Notes under the pieces: generated by a model
Databases searched by the model: none
What the model was told of the DNA's origin: nothing
What the model saw: the letters and a program-made list of their open reading frames with translations, nothing else
Assembly: GCA_025642065.1 (NCBI GenBank)
Contig: JAODUP010000091.1
Coordinates: 407,001 to 471,000 of the forward strand
DNA from: Paralvinella palmiformis
Lineage: Eukaryota; Annelida; Polychaeta; Terebellida; Alvinellidae
Reading direction: 5' to 3'
DNA length: 64,000 nucleotides
Part shown: positions 48,598 to 62,317 of the stretch, in pieces
How positions within the stretch are numbered: the first letter of the stretch is position 1
Layout of the letters: the number at the start of each line of letters is the position of its first letter
Program-made: the position numbers and the translations under genes

Positions 48598-49058
48598 GCT
48601 GAGCCTTGCACAGAAATATTACAACATCACATTTGAAAGCGCCGATTAATCATTCTTGTCATGTGATGCGGTGAAGGCCATCTGTAAGATAACATTACTA
48701 TTCTTTTCCAAAGATCAATGTTGTGATGTCGATTCTAATTCAACTGTCGCCACCAAACCACATTCACAATGAAAATGACACTCCCCAAACAAGGTCAAGG
48801 TCAAAAAGTATATCGGTTATGGCGTACTTGTTCCAGTATAGTGTAGCGATCGGTCTATAGTTAAACATTTTGGTCAATCAGAAACAGACTGGTTTGTTGT
48901 TATATCAGGAGTCTTCCAGCTTCATCTCAATGATGAGTTGGCGAGGTTACTCATCTCAGCTTTAGTGAATGTATCCTGACGATCTGCTACTACGTTACAG
49001 CCTACATGATGTTTTGATTGTTATATTAATAAATCGAAATTAATTTGACTGTGATAAG

Positions 49059-49062
<4 letters not shown>

Positions 49063-49123
<61 letters not shown>
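49063..49123. repeat. (TA)n microsatellite (about 60 bp)
   Basis: One of the longest pure TA runs in the window. Confidence 0.95.
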
Positions 49124-49127
<4 letters not shown>

Positions 49128-50191
49128 TTTATTTGTTTTTTATTATATATGAAATAATGTGGTTTGTGTGTGTGTGTTCATTATTATGTATGTTTTGATT
49201 TATGTGTAATTTTGCCCACCAACGGCAATTTAAAAAAAATTCCCATTCCGCCATTACTTAATTCTTTCCCTCAAAAGTCACCCATTATTCGAACTACTAT
49301 TACAGTAAGTTAGTATGGCTATAATTACTATGTGTTTTATGTTCTGAGTGATGTACATTGAGGTGACTGGTTTGTTTAGAATCTACCGGCGGCTGCCGCG
49401 GCGCTCTTTAATTGTATTAGTTGTTTTTTTCCTGGCTGTTTTTGTGTTGCATTATTAACAATGTACCAATTACTTAATTGGCTCTTCTGATACAGACAGA
49501 CTGGAATACTTTGATATTTCTACTATTGGTTCTGCTATAAAATGATTAGCATCATTAGGCTATCCCTTTAGTGGCTTGCTTATGTTCACGGAGTGATATA
49601 TTTCAGAACCTGATTGGATAGAGTCAATGTAGTGTCAGATAATAGCGGTCCCCCAGTGTAAATATAAAATTTGCGCATGCGTGAATATTGTTTCTACCGC
49701 AGCATAGATATATGTGAGAAATAAAGTGGGCGGAATGGCCATCCCGCTTGTTTGATGGTGTCTGCGCGGGGAGCGAGGTCGATTAAGTCTCTGGATATTT
49801 CATATAAGATCTGGTTTTAAACTTGGTTTACCTATGAGATTGTTTACAACCCATATGTGCTCGTACACATACTGAGCGTTGTTTGTGTATATGCCGTGGT
49901 ACTAAATCTGTGTCTGTTGTTGTCACTGTGGAGTGTGATACATCACTTGGCCAGTACTCCAGAGAGTTCTATCATTAGGCTAAATAATATGCCGCATTCA
50001 TGCATCTGTTTCCGGTGGCTTAGCCTCATTATCCCAGGTGCTTATGACAATTAGCCGTCTCACTTTTTAGTAAGCAGTACCTGTACACACCTGTACTAAT
50101 GATCTTCGTAGCTATCAAGGTGCTTATTGTCGAAGTCAAAGGGAAATCAGCCGCGTGAAGTGTACCATTGGAATAAAGAGAGTGATTATCT

Positions 50192-50224
<33 letters not shown>
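50192..50224. repeat. (GA)n microsatellite
   Basis: Uninterrupted GA run. It creates RERERE / SLSLSL frames. Confidence 0.95.
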
Positions 50225-50228
<4 letters not shown>

Positions 50229-51077
50229 TGGGCACGGGACGACCCGATTGGCGAATGTATGTGCGAAATAAATATGCATTTATTGCTTTCACGGGTTATC
50301 GGAGCTCAGGCTCAGCAGTTTGAGGACATGAGAGGCGTGGGCTTACAGCATCATCCACCTCACATGACACATTCCACTCAGCTTTAGATGAGAGAGCCGC
50401 CGAGATGAAGGGCGTGCTCTTTGCCGAATGCGATTGCATGTCTCATACTCGCATATGGGAGCTGAGCAGTGTGTGGCTATGCACGTTTCCTGCAATAACC
50501 GCCCTGAGTGTCAGATGTCGACCGTATTATAAACAACGGCAGGATTCATCCTAGTGATGGTGGCTGTTTACTGGCATTGCGCTTAATGGATTCGAGCATT
50601 TTAGGGCTGCAAACAATAAGCCAGATGAGAGAGTGCTGTTACTTAATTTAGCTTAAAATAATAACCAACTTTTTATAATAACTGACTTTTAGCAAAATAC
50701 CATCGTCATTAGACGGCCACATTTAACACAATGTGCCTAAATGAAGTAAATTATAGCTTCTGTAGAATCTAGTGATGGTAATTTGAGTCCTTAGGCATGT
50801 GATTAAAGAAGGAGAACAATAACGATATTATGCCCTGAAATGGCAATGAGCAATTAAGCTGACTTATCTTCCTGCCCGCTGGCACTATTGCGTCGTGAAT
50901 AAAATAGTAAATGTCGCATGCAGAACTTTGAATGACCGTTTGTGGGTTGAATGTTCATGCAGTTTGATGGATAATGGATGATTTGTGTTTCTCATAAATG
51001 GCAATGATGTTTTGTCCGGTAGTTTTGTTATGTATCCGTCCGATTTAATGAAATGTGTTTTTGTTTTAATGTTTCAG

Positions 51078-51167
51078 AGGAAATCACTGGTTCATTCCGT
51101 CGCTTCGGTCATCTGGTTGTTGACTGGCCACATAAGGCAGAGAGTAAATCTTACTTTCCTCCCAAAG
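51078..51167 (+). CDS. CPEB4: CPEB4-like, coding exon 5 (RRM1, alpha-1 to before RNP1)
   Basis: Ninety nt between GTTTCAG and CCCAAAG|GTAAAC, phase 1 in and out, encode EEITGSFRRFGHLVVDWPHK and AESKSYFPPK. This is almost identical to the RRM1 segment of vertebrate CPEB2-4 (DEITASFRRFGPLIVDWPHK), and the exon has the same borders: in vertebrates the next exon starts GYAFLLFQ, carrying RNP1. A second AG at 51078-51079 is rejected because it would break the frame. A compound TC/TA/CA microsatellite begins 12 nt after the donor. Confidence 0.95.
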
Positions 51168-51179
51168 GTAAACAACTGG

Positions 51180-51208
51180 TCTCTCTCTCTCTCTCTCTCT
51201 CTCTCTTC

Positions 51209-51244
<36 letters not shown>

Positions 51245-51302
51245 TATATATATATATATAAGCACACACACACGCGCGCGCACACACACATACACACACA
51301 TA
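51180..51302. repeat. Compound (TC)n(TA)n(CA/CG)n microsatellite beside the exon 5 donor
   Basis: TC to 51206, TA with one slip to 51260, then CA with a CGCGCG insert to 51300. It begins 12 nt after the donor GT. A pyrimidine tract here could recruit PTB-like splicing regulators. Confidence 0.95.
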
Positions 51303-53024
51303 CAATATGCTTTGATAGCACTTGTGATGTGGTATTCGTTTTTTGCTGTAATTGAATATGAAATGCATCATCCCAGCTAGTCTTTCTATTTCTTCATCAT
51401 TTGAATTTTGATCAGCCATTGATTCTTACAAGATTTGTTAGCCAGCAAATTACATTTAGGCCCGAGGGAGTTGCACATCAGCCTTCTGTCACTGGGTCGC
51501 TCAGTATAGGACTAATCCAGGCTGTGGTTGGCTTGTTTTATGGGATTTAATAAATTCAACTAGCTTCCAGCCGTAAACAGTTAAAAGTGTTCACCCTTAA
51601 AATCTCTTCTTCGTGCTTGTCTGATTGTACTGGTATCACAGGCCAAGTTACGTCCTGCTTACTTCAGCCTTGCTTCATTAAGTTAGCAAATAATTGCTTA
51701 ATTGCTGCATTGGTTGATTTATTAGATAATTAACAGATTGATTAGTACACAGTAAAGCAACACTCAAAGTGGATTTTAGCAAAGGTTTGAAGACAAACAC
51801 ATTTTTGTTACCTGTCCCATGAGGCGTAAGTTTAAGTCTTGTAATAAAGGAATCCGTTGCGCAGTGAAGATGCAGCGCCATGTCTAAATGGTGACAAGCC
51901 TACCATAAACATACCATTAAATGTCGGCTGCCATGGCGCCACGTGACACTGGCATAACTTGGTTTTAAAGCTTGTCATCAGGTCATCAGCCAGGAGTAAC
52001 TCAGTATGATGTACAGTTACTGATGATGTCTTATGCATGAGACTCCATAATGTCATTATGGAGTCCGTGGTGTAGATGGATGGCCAGTGATTATGTGTTG
52101 CTTTTAATTTATCCCTACTATATTATGACTGGAATGGGCCATAGAACAGTACCTTGAGCCAGGTATATATTATATTCATCACCATTAGAAGCCTGTAAAG
52201 TTGATCACGCGCAAGTGAGCACCGCCCGCCTTTGCTAAGCCTTTTGCCGTTGCGCGATTCGTTTTTGATCAACTCATCAAGTAAAGACTGATCAGTGCAT
52301 TAAGGTGAACAGTGATGAGGTGGGGACAAGAGAGCTCTGAGCTCTGATCGTCTTACTGTGGTCCCGGCTTCTTCTTACCAGTACTTAGATCTAATGGTCT
52401 GTGTCCCAGAAGTATGAACTCTGACCAGCTAACTTACTTGATGAGTCAGTAGTTTGCATAGAGATTGCATTCCTACACTGCACACACGAGTCCACTGTTT
52501 TAGTGAACTCTTGCAGGACATATTTAGCGAATTACCATGGCAACTGTTCTGATGTAATTGTCTAGTTATCACGTGCAGTTGGTCACTTCCTGCTATATAT
52601 AGTCATCTAGCCATCGCCGTAAAGGGCACCCTTGCCAATTGCATTTGTAATGAGTTTGGTTTGAGACCTCTGCACCTATGGTGACCGGACACATAATATG
52701 GTGATATACTGAGGCGGACAGCAGCAGATGACAGGCTGATATCTCTTCTGAGCGCAGATTATTGGTCTGGTGCTATACAGTTTGACGTTGTTCGAATTTT
52801 GGCCAACATCGGTCGCTTTTAGATTGACAAATGGTAATCTCTTAGATTAGAGCTTCGTAAGATTTTGCGTGCATTCGTATGCCATGGAATGTTATATAGG
52901 ATCTGCTGTTTGTCTGGGCTTTCTTTCGCTGCATAGAATCAATGCACACATGATCTGTTGACTTAAACCAGAAATCTGATAATATTTCTATTCTAGGCCT
53001 TGACCATTGACCACAGCAAGTTTT

Positions 53025-53066
53025 TTTTTTCCCCTCTCTCTCTCTCTCCCTGTGTGTGTGTGCGTG
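53025..53066. repeat. T-run, (TC)n and (TG)n compound tract
   Basis: A T homopolymer, CCCC, TC repeats, then TG/CG repeats. Confidence 0.9.
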
Positions 53067-55908
53067 TGCCGCCACTGCTCATGTCCGGATGGCCACTGTA
53101 TAACATGTGATTAAATCATTATCCCAATCTCTGGTTTTCTGCCGCCCATCTATCTCGACTAATGCTTACGGCAAGAAATGACTGCTCAGTTTTCTGACCC
53201 TGGAATGTCAGGACTACTCACATAACAATATATAATGAGATTGATACTATCTCCAGAGGTATTTAAATCTGGCTATGGTATTAGTGTTTACGTGGCATGC
53301 TCTGGTCTAATTTGGTCAGCGCTGGACACAGCTGATGGTTACTACACCCTGTGGGCTTACATTGGGACGAACTGATGCCAGCTTTGATCACGGATTAAAC
53401 ACCACACTGGCTTAATCAATGTGGGGGAGGGTGGAGCGGCTGGGGCGGTATGGTGGTGGGGTCTGCGAGATGATTGTAGTGACAAGCCAGCTAATGTCAT
53501 GACGAATTTATCTCAGATGGCATCACTTTACAGAAAGCCATCAGCCACACACTGCCCACGTATGGACGGCTAGGCCACCGAGGAGATGGCCATTTAACAG
53601 AGGCTCAGCCTCAGTAACCGTCCTCTTGGTATTGACGATCATCCTGAATGGCTTTAATACTCCTCGATTAGATCAGCGCAATCCAGAATACATGCACCGG
53701 CTGACCTGTGTGTTTAGAACTGTGCACGTGGCATGGTGATTACACTTGAATTGTCTGAAGTGGTCCGTTAGGATTCCCTTATTGTGTATCAAGCTTTGGT
53801 ACTATTAAAAGGTGAAGTATTTGTTGATGCCTTAAAGATCAAACAAAAATTGAATAAAATGCCTATAGAACCTCATCCAAAACACTCAACAAGTCCCCTA
53901 TAATAGAATGGCTTTTCTAACAATCAGCCTTATCCTAAGCAAAAATTGCTAGGGATGTAGTGTCAAGTTGGCAAGAATGGGTTTTGATTATTTGTGATTG
54001 ATAGCTGAGATATATAAAATGAGACATTTTGTTTATGAACAAGATTTTAGCAGGGTGAATGAAGCTGTTCGTGGTTCCCTGAGGAAGCTACTTTTTGGTT
54101 TATTGATTCGTAGACCGAAACTAACCCAGGGCTGCTTTGCTGTAAGGATTTATCCACTTTGATTAGGACTAAAGATATCATTTTTCACTCTCCGTGGTAT
54201 TGACCTTTGTAATCCAATATAATTTACAACTGGCCAGGGAGTATACCGTTCATACCTCCCAACCATAGGTACATTTATGGCTGTGTCAGACATTGGACGT
54301 TGTTTTTTTAAGTATGTGTAGGACATCACCCAGGAACGAAATAAATCCATGTTAACCAGTGGATAGAAGCGCGTCAAAACGAGCTTTGCAATGTCATGAA
54401 CACGACTAACGTACTGCTGTCTTAATATACGCTTTGTTCTGGTTCCTCTTCACCGAGTTGATTCGGTGGATTATCTCCAAAATAACAAGCACGTATTTCA
54501 CACAACTAAATCATTATCTCCGTGATAGGAAAGCTCCTGTTTGGCCGGCGCAGTGCCTTTGTGCCCGGTCCCAGAGCTGTTGTCCTGTCCGAGTGGCTAA
54601 CATTCTCTGAAGGATCAAAGTTATAATTTACACCGCATTTACAGCAGACGTGAATGTCAGAAAAAAGCATCAAAAGTGTACCACGGACACTGGCTCCGAC
54701 TGTATTTTATTGCGGCAATTGTTATTGTTATCGCAAATATATGACCGTGCTGTGTCTCTCAGGCAGTGGAGAAAAGATATATCCAGCTGTTGGCCTGCAG
54801 ATAAGCTCTCAGTTTAAAGGTGTCTCTGAATATATGAATAAGAGAATGCATTTTATTAACCGTTTCCGCTGTTTATAATAGTTGGCTATCTGCAGAAAGC
54901 AAAACGCCATGTCTCCCTGATAGTCTAACCGAAATCAATTTCCTCTCAGCAAGTATTTATTACAGTGATTAATGATTATATATAACCCACTCTTTTTGTT
55001 ATATTATGAAACTGTATTATGATGCTAGTTCATAATGGTCATCAGATCAGTTATCTTAGATCAAAGTCCTCGTTAGGTAGCAGTATTTGATGGCATCCTT
55101 TCTACTTTATCTGCTAGTTGCGTAATGCTTTTGTATTCAGGTAAATGTTGGTCAGTGCGCACATGCGGGCAAGCGCCCACACGCATGGAATATATAAGGA
55201 ACATCATGTTGTACTTTTAATGTGAAACCAAGTTATTACAGCTAACGACTATAACATTCTTGGATTATTGCCAGTTAACACCTCTTCATATGGTAATCTC
55301 CTGTGTTCTTAAATTCATGAAGTAATCCATCATGTGGCGTAAATTTAATTGTTTCCAAGTCATTTCATATTGCATTGATAAAACAGTGTTTAAATTTATG
55401 TTTTGCAGTGGTTGTTTAATTTGTTCACAGTGCTACCATATATAATATTGTGGTTTGTTTTGCCCATTTTTAAAGTGCATTTGGCAGATGAGGATTCTCG
55501 AATTATGGGACAGCAAAAAGCCAAACATATATACAACGGTATCGGTTCTTTGATGGAATACCTATTTAGATCACATGGTGTGTTTAAATTCAGTCTACAG
55601 CTAGTGAGCTACTAAGCATAGATGGATATATTTAAATAAGCCATAATGATGAATAGTGAATCCATCATGTAAGAAGGAGTTCACTTGACATAGGATAAAC
55701 ATTCTTCTTCCCTTTTAAAAATAATAGCCAGATTTAGATGTGTTGTATCTTGCCTTTCATCTGTGGTTTCTTGTACCAAATATGGTAGCACAATATTATA
55801 GCTGACTGAAGTCTGCTTAGTCACTGTGAAGACCTTTCCTGGTACTGAACTATTTCTGGTCAAGATTCATACTGATTATAGATAGAAATATCTTCTATCT
55901 TACTAGTA

Positions 55909-56106
55909 GGGGCGCCTCTGTGGTATAACAGTAGCTTCTTTGATCACAAATCACTACCACCGTGTTCGAATCTCACCGTTGGTATATCTGAAGGGCGTTT
56001 CATCTTTAACTTTGATTCATTACCTTTGGAGGTCGCTTGGCCCATTTAGCCTACCATGGGTACAAAAGTGGCCGTAAAACACCAATCATCATCATCGTCA
56101 TCTATA
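55909..56106 (+). mobile_element. tRNA-derived SINE (family 1), copy C, with perfect 15-bp target-site duplication
   Basis: TCTATCTTACTAGTA occurs at 55894-55908 and again, identically, at 56107-56121. Between them lies the full family 1 body: CCTCTGTGGTATAACAGTAG (decayed A box), GTGTTCGAATCTC (B box), GGTATATCTGAAGGGCG, CATTACCTTTGGAGGTCG, GGCCCATTTAGCCTACCATG, GGCCGTAAAACACCA, then an ATC-rich tail to about 56102. This is the clearest retroposition event in the window. Confidence 0.93.
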
Positions 56107-56166
56107 TCTATCTTACTAGTATGCTAAGAAGTAATTATAGCCATAAGTCTTAAGAGTCAAGAATGT

Positions 56167-56167
<1 letters not shown>

Positions 56168-56201
<34 letters not shown>

Positions 56202-56232
56202 AAGACTAGCAAAGTAATATATATATATATAT
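56168..56232. repeat. (AAT)n and short (TA)n microsatellites
   Basis: An AAT trinucleotide run (56168-56200) followed by TA (56218-56232), just downstream of SINE copy C. Confidence 0.9.
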
Positions 56233-57871
56233 TCTTATGGTGCCAGGAATAATATAATGATAAGCAAATGTGGGTATTCCCATTTTTAGTGTGCTTTGGT
56301 TATTTATCTGTGCTATTCCTGTTACAGGGTAAAGATTCCATTAATTAACAAACACAAAGAGCATGACACTTGTTTTAGAAAGAAAAAAGTTCACCACAAG
56401 CACACCTAAAAATAGGCCCTAAATGCATATAACAAGTAAGTGGTCAATGTGCGTCACATCCTTTAATAAAGACCCCTCACTTAATCTTTACAATGCAGAA
56501 TCATTTTTGTGTGTTAAATTGATCAAAGGACCAATTGAAGAGGCCGGCTCTCAACCTTGTGTATTGCACTACATCAGATAATACGAAAAGAAAGTGAACA
56601 TTATTCCTAGTTAGCTGAAGAGATCAACAAATGGAAGCCACCCCCCTCTGCCCCGGGTGTCATGTTTGTGTGTTCGGCATTTCTGGCCAGAGAAACGTAT
56701 ATGTGCTGATTGTGTCTCACTAGTGGCCCGGTACACTTACAAGTCACAGCCAGTGCAAGTAATCTTCAGGTGGTATATTTCATTGGTCCACTGTGTTTTA
56801 GTCGCATTCCTAATTATGGCCCACTCTAACTCTGACACGTCAGAGCTGCACCGTGGCTCGGATTCCATAACAGCTTCATTTGTCATTGCTGTTCCTCGAT
56901 AGCAGATTGGTCATTCATCTCGTGCTGGCCGGAGCACTCTTTTACTCACCGAGCAGCGCCAAGGAATTGATACTGAAACAATTCATTGTCACAATGGCGA
57001 GCTTCTGTTATGACAGTAGTCACCAGTCTAACAAGAGGCTCCGACCTTTTCTCGGTCAGTATTGAAATCACCTTAATCACGTCTTTCACTGGATCGGTAT
57101 GATCTCAGACGGTTCAACACCAGGCCTCACACACCCCACGTATATGGTAATGTGGTTGTCGGGAAGCGGTTGATTGGCAACTAGACGTTTGGGGCTTGTG
57201 TAGCATGCGGGGTTACACTGGCCAAATGTGCCTCGAATCCGCTCTTCTAATTACATAATCGGTAATCCGGTAAATAAATCCATATTAATTAAGGTCATCG
57301 AACCCCGTTTGGATGCCATCCGCTGCACTTGGCCCGGTGCCATAAGTTAGAGGGAATTGCCGAGCCTATATTTTCTGGGAGAACATTCCAACTGAGCTCC
57401 CGCTGGAACTCTCCCTGATTCTTCTACACACCGAGACAAAAAGAAATGCCCCCCCCCCATTATTTCCCATGCGCCATCCTCTTGTGCATTTGGTGATTTT
57501 CCCCCATCTTTATTACTCACTCGGAGTGGGCGCGTCGCCCCATAAACGGCATCGTTCTCGGTGGTAGCATGCCGTGGTTACGTCTTTATGCTAAGTGTAC
57601 TTGCTTGGGTCGTATTGTTTTATAATGCCAAGACGTTTGCCACGCTTCTTCATTGTCCGGGCCCGTGTTAATGACGGAAAGGTTGTATTTAGCGCTGACT
57701 CACTGGCAGTCTGGCCGAGATAGAATGTCAGCCTCCGTGGATTAAAGTCCAATGGATTGGAAGTCCTTGTTATAGAATACCGACTGCCCGAGACAGAATG
57801 TTTCAGCTCAGTCCTCTCTGGACAATCTACAGAGATAAATGGGACAGGATCATAGTGGAACTAATATTAAA

Positions 57872-57883
57872 TCTATCTCTCTC

Positions 57884-57937
<54 letters not shown>
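57872..57937. repeat. Compound (TC)n(TA)n microsatellite
   Basis: TC repeats, then TA repeats, in the same order as at 51180-51260. Confidence 0.95.
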
Positions 57938-57940
<3 letters not shown>

Positions 57941-60122
57941 CAGTTCGACAACCCACTTTCGGACAGGTCACCGCTGTGTCTTGTAATTCTTTATTGTTCA
58001 TATCTAATGTATGTCATTTGCCATACATCAGATTATTCTACAATTAAGACTATATGACTGTCGTCTACAGCAGACCCCTTTCGTTGATGGTTATATAGTT
58101 GGTACCGTAATGATACTCTGTCGTTGGGCACATGGCTATACTTTGTATTTATTCTTTCCTTGTGCCAGATAGCTTTCCCGAGGCAGTTGATATGTTAAGT
58201 GATGACTCTGGCTAATGGATCATCCATTACGGTATATCTGTATCTTGGTTGATGTAGCCAGCCGGCCTCAGTATCTACTGGTGGGATTATTTCCAGCCTT
58301 TTAGTCGCGTTCATAGTGACGGCTTGCTGGATTAGTATTGTCTCCGTGACTTTAGGTGAAGTCTAGCCACGCCCACGTCTGCAGCACACGTCGCCCAGTA
58401 CTTACATCTGTGGTCATGCGCCGTGAAATAAACAGATACTGCTTCTATTGTCGGAGGCAGGAAATAAATAAATATTTGACTGGATGGTCTCTCTCTCCCT
58501 GTGTATTTGTGTGTGTGGGGGGGGGGGGTTCTTGGGAGTTGCTGCTTCTATCACTTTTCTTTGCTTCACGGCCCACATGACACATTTGATAGACAGTCAT
58601 TCCATATCGACCCAAAACGACCATCTTGTTCCGCGGTGAAACAAGAACTACCAATTTCACACCCTTTTACCTTTTTGATATAGGATCAGTTGGACACTCT
58701 GTATGTAACTTTGCTGACCATCGAATACGTTTTTATGTCGTCAACGTTTATACATCAGTTTCTTTCATGGTTGGCAGCAGACTAGAAATGTAAAATGTCC
58801 CTTAAAATACTGCTTATGTAACAATATACATGGGCAAATACTGAAATCCGTGAAATTGGCCTAGTTTCTGTGGAGGGACTCAGGAGATTTTGGTTATATG
58901 CTACCGTTTACTGACATTGTCATGACATGACTTGCAAATGAGGACAAAAATGTGGTGACACGTCTGCTGCGGGTCAGATGAGTGCCAAATTCATACCTAT
59001 GGCTGCCTTTAATCTGATCCTGATTACAGTGGCAGACACAGACATGGCATGGGTAGCAGGAAGTTAAATCTAGCTGAGCCCATTGCCAGCTGGACATCAC
59101 TGTACATTGGCCGAGAGATTATTGCAGCGTTCACTTAGTCACATGGCTCATCAATGATTAAGCTGTCCGAGTGTGAGGCACGTGCGCCATTTTCTGCTGG
59201 AGTAGGCTGGCTTTCAGTATTCATAACAGTTCAAAAACGACAATGAATTTCTGAGATCATGTGTCGGTTGTAGCATCTGCATACCATGGAAATTTGTGTT
59301 TTGTGTGATCAGTTCAATAATGACCGTGATAATTTTTTTTTATTGTGTACAAATGTGTTCAATTACCTTTTGTGGCGACCTTGTTTCTATTCAAGTTCCC
59401 TTTCATAGCAGATAGTGTCTTAAGGCAGCAATCATGGAGATGGCTGTAACTGTATTTTGTCTATACAAATATCACTGTAGTTTATGTGTACAATATTACT
59501 GGTAACACATATTTCTGCCAAATATCATCAATCGCTAGTCAAAATGGAACCTAAGAAATCATCGCTCGATATCGATTATGGGCCATCTTTCTCTCTCTGT
59601 AACCATATTTACGAGGCAGTGATGTGGGGCTTATAAAGACCGTGCCAAGATGAGTGATTACTGTAATCAGATAAAATTATAAAGGTCTCCACTGTGGTAT
59701 CTGCTTCGAGGCACTGATTAGTAAATTATTTCAAGCCAGATGCATAAATAATGCCTAGTTCTAGTTAGGTTGGTGGAAGGTGATCATTGAATTTAATGCT
59801 GAGATGAGCAAGGCAGACTCTTTACTTCATCATCATGGAAGCACACAAGACATGAAATAACAAAAATCATCATCCTGGATGTTCAGAGAGAAAGAGAGAG
59901 TGAGAAATCCAATGTAGTGGTGCTACACCAAGCTGTTGGCCCCTGATGTTTTATTCATTATGTAGATTTCTTCTGCTGCCAGTAGTATGTATGCTCAGCC
60001 AACAAGCTACCATAATAAACCACCGATCTTTATGCTAACAGTTTGACTTACCTGTAAAGGCTGTGTTTGTGAATGTTCACAAGAAAGGTAAATTCTCATT
60101 TCACCCACGCCATGTTAATATA

Positions 60123-60145
60123 CCCCCCCCCCCCCAAAAAAAAAA
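60123..60145. repeat. Poly-C / poly-A junction
   Basis: About 13 C followed directly by about 10 A. Confidence 0.9.
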
Positions 60146-62271
60146 CTCGATTACGTTCGTCTCAGTGAAGCAAGAAATGGCATCTGGAAGCTTTTTCACT
60201 GAATGTATGCCAAGGGACTTGAAAATCTTCATAAAACTGTCTCGTCTGCACTGCTCTGAATAATTATCACAATTACAGCTGCTAGCCTTGAAGTCCCAAG
60301 ATGCACAAATATGTAAAGTAATGTTTATTAGTCTGTTGTCGTTAAGGGAAGGGAAGTCTTTTAAAATTGCTGCTCGAAAAGAATTGCTAATTTACAGTTT
60401 AAGCAATTCTTCAATTACATATGACCACTTGACATACGAGAGACCAAATAGAAAGTGTGGAAGGTTTTGTTTTTTATTTGCCCTCAGAAAGACGATTATA
60501 ATAAAGAGCGGTGAATATATGATTAGAAAATTAAATTGAATTTTATGCACCATTCGGTAATTGCGATGATTGTTTATGAATTCCGTTCAAGATGCCACCT
60601 ATATCTAATTTGATATATGGGCTGCGTCTTCTGGATATAATTTACATTTCTAATATGGTCTTCTTTGTTCTGTTCTGAAATATCGGACGAGGAAAAAAGT
60701 CACTGATATTATTCTTATGCTGATGTGATGTGAAAGAGAAATGTCTGTCAAGGAGTGGGCGATAACAGATACCATCTGTTTTGTTTCTTTAACCTTCCAG
60801 TAATGTGTCATTTCATTAAAAGCCGCCATCGCACATTGTCAATTTGAACGGTGCTTCACAATAGTTAAGCTTTCCAACTTGATTGAACTCTTCCCAAATC
60901 TACACTGGTGGGAGGAGTAACTTCTAGGTGTGTGTGTGTGTGTGTGTCGTACTAAGTGGCTGCCGTTTATATGGTGTTCTTGTGTTCGCCGATCTATTTA
61001 TGGGACGCATGGGCAAGATTAAAATGCAGGACTAATATTAGGCCGTGATAAGCTCATAGTTATTGTTATTGGCCTGTAGTACGGTACTTGGTGATGATTT
61101 TTCTTTCTCTGTGTCCTCTTCTTATGGCTCTTGTTGAATATTAATAGATCCAGTCGTTGAGAGCTTTTCATTATTATTATATATTCTCTTTGATTACAGT
61201 ACATGTTGATCAAATGTAGATGTATCACTGCTTGTTTGGACATCAAATAAACATTGGCTCCTCAAAACAAAAAAATTATTACAGGATGTTTTTGTTGGCC
61301 ATAAGCATATACATCAGTACACGCTATTGTGTTTCTAATATATTACCTGCCGCCGGCTTAACATGTAGAAGTATGCTCGTAAGTTGTCACACTTTGATGT
61401 CAATCATGCTTGTTATTAATAAATTATAATAACATGTAGTGTGATCAGAGGCTAGCCACTTAATAATGTGAGAATGGACACGTCTTAAATACAGCCACCC
61501 GAGAATGGTATCCCTTATCTGAAGTAGATATTTCATGCGAAAACGCATATGAAGAAGTCATTTTAATGTGTTGCGAGCTTGACGATTATTAGTGCGTGCA
61601 TCGCGTCCAAGTTGTTGTGTTACGGTGAATCAATTTTAGCGAATAATTTACTACCAATATCAGGCACCATTATCTTGGGATGCAGTCAGATGTTTTTGTT
61701 TTTGTTGTTGTTCTATTAGATAAACAGATGGGAAGTGGTTGTTTTGTAGTGGTTGATTTCTTGTTCGGTCACATCAGGATGGGGACATGATGACAGCTCA
61801 ATGATGGATGACTGCTGTGTATCCCTCGCAGTCCTGCTCACTGCCTATTGGCTGTCGTATTAAAAAAAAAACTTCGTACAGACCTCATGCAAAGGTAGAC
61901 TTCTGCCCAACAAGCACAGTCGTCGTGAATTCCACAAATGAGAAACAAAAAACCGGTGGTGCATCTGTCAGAAACATCTATTAGTCGTGTCAGTTTACAA
62001 CTGAGCAATCAGATGTAATCAGTAATTCCACTGACTTCGGCATCGGATATCACATGTTGGTAGATTTAAGACGGTGGAAGATGACATGGTACTAGCCGTG
62101 GGTAGTTATGAGAGTGCACCCAGTATAACGTCTAGAATCTGTAATGAGTGCTGACGACTCTTGAATAATAGAATTTACTTCTTTAACAGTTAACTGATGT
62201 TACAGAAAGCCTAACCTTGCTGTGCTGTCTTTATAACATTACCTGATCTAAATTTGTTATTTGCATACCGT

Positions 62272-62317
62272 TGTGTGCGTGCGTGCGTGTATATGTGTGT
62301 GTGTGTGTGAGAGAGAG
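62272..62317. repeat. Compound (TGCG)n(TG)n(GA)n tract
   Basis: TGCG/TG repeats, a TATA bridge, TG repeats, then GA repeats. Confidence 0.9.

Larger units (their letters stand above)
47006..51077 (+). other. Intron 4
   Basis: GTATGT to GTTTCAG. It holds CA (48568-48597), a long TA (49063-49123) and a GA run (50192-50224). AGGTCAAGGTCA, a direct repeat of nuclear-receptor half-sites, lies at 48792-48803. No exon or nested gene was recognised. Confidence 0.75.

Noticed and set aside
51053..51419. 100- and 111-codon frames on the two strands around exon 5
   Set aside because: Both run through the TC/TA/CA microsatellite. The + strand one reads exon 5 out of its true phase before the repeat.
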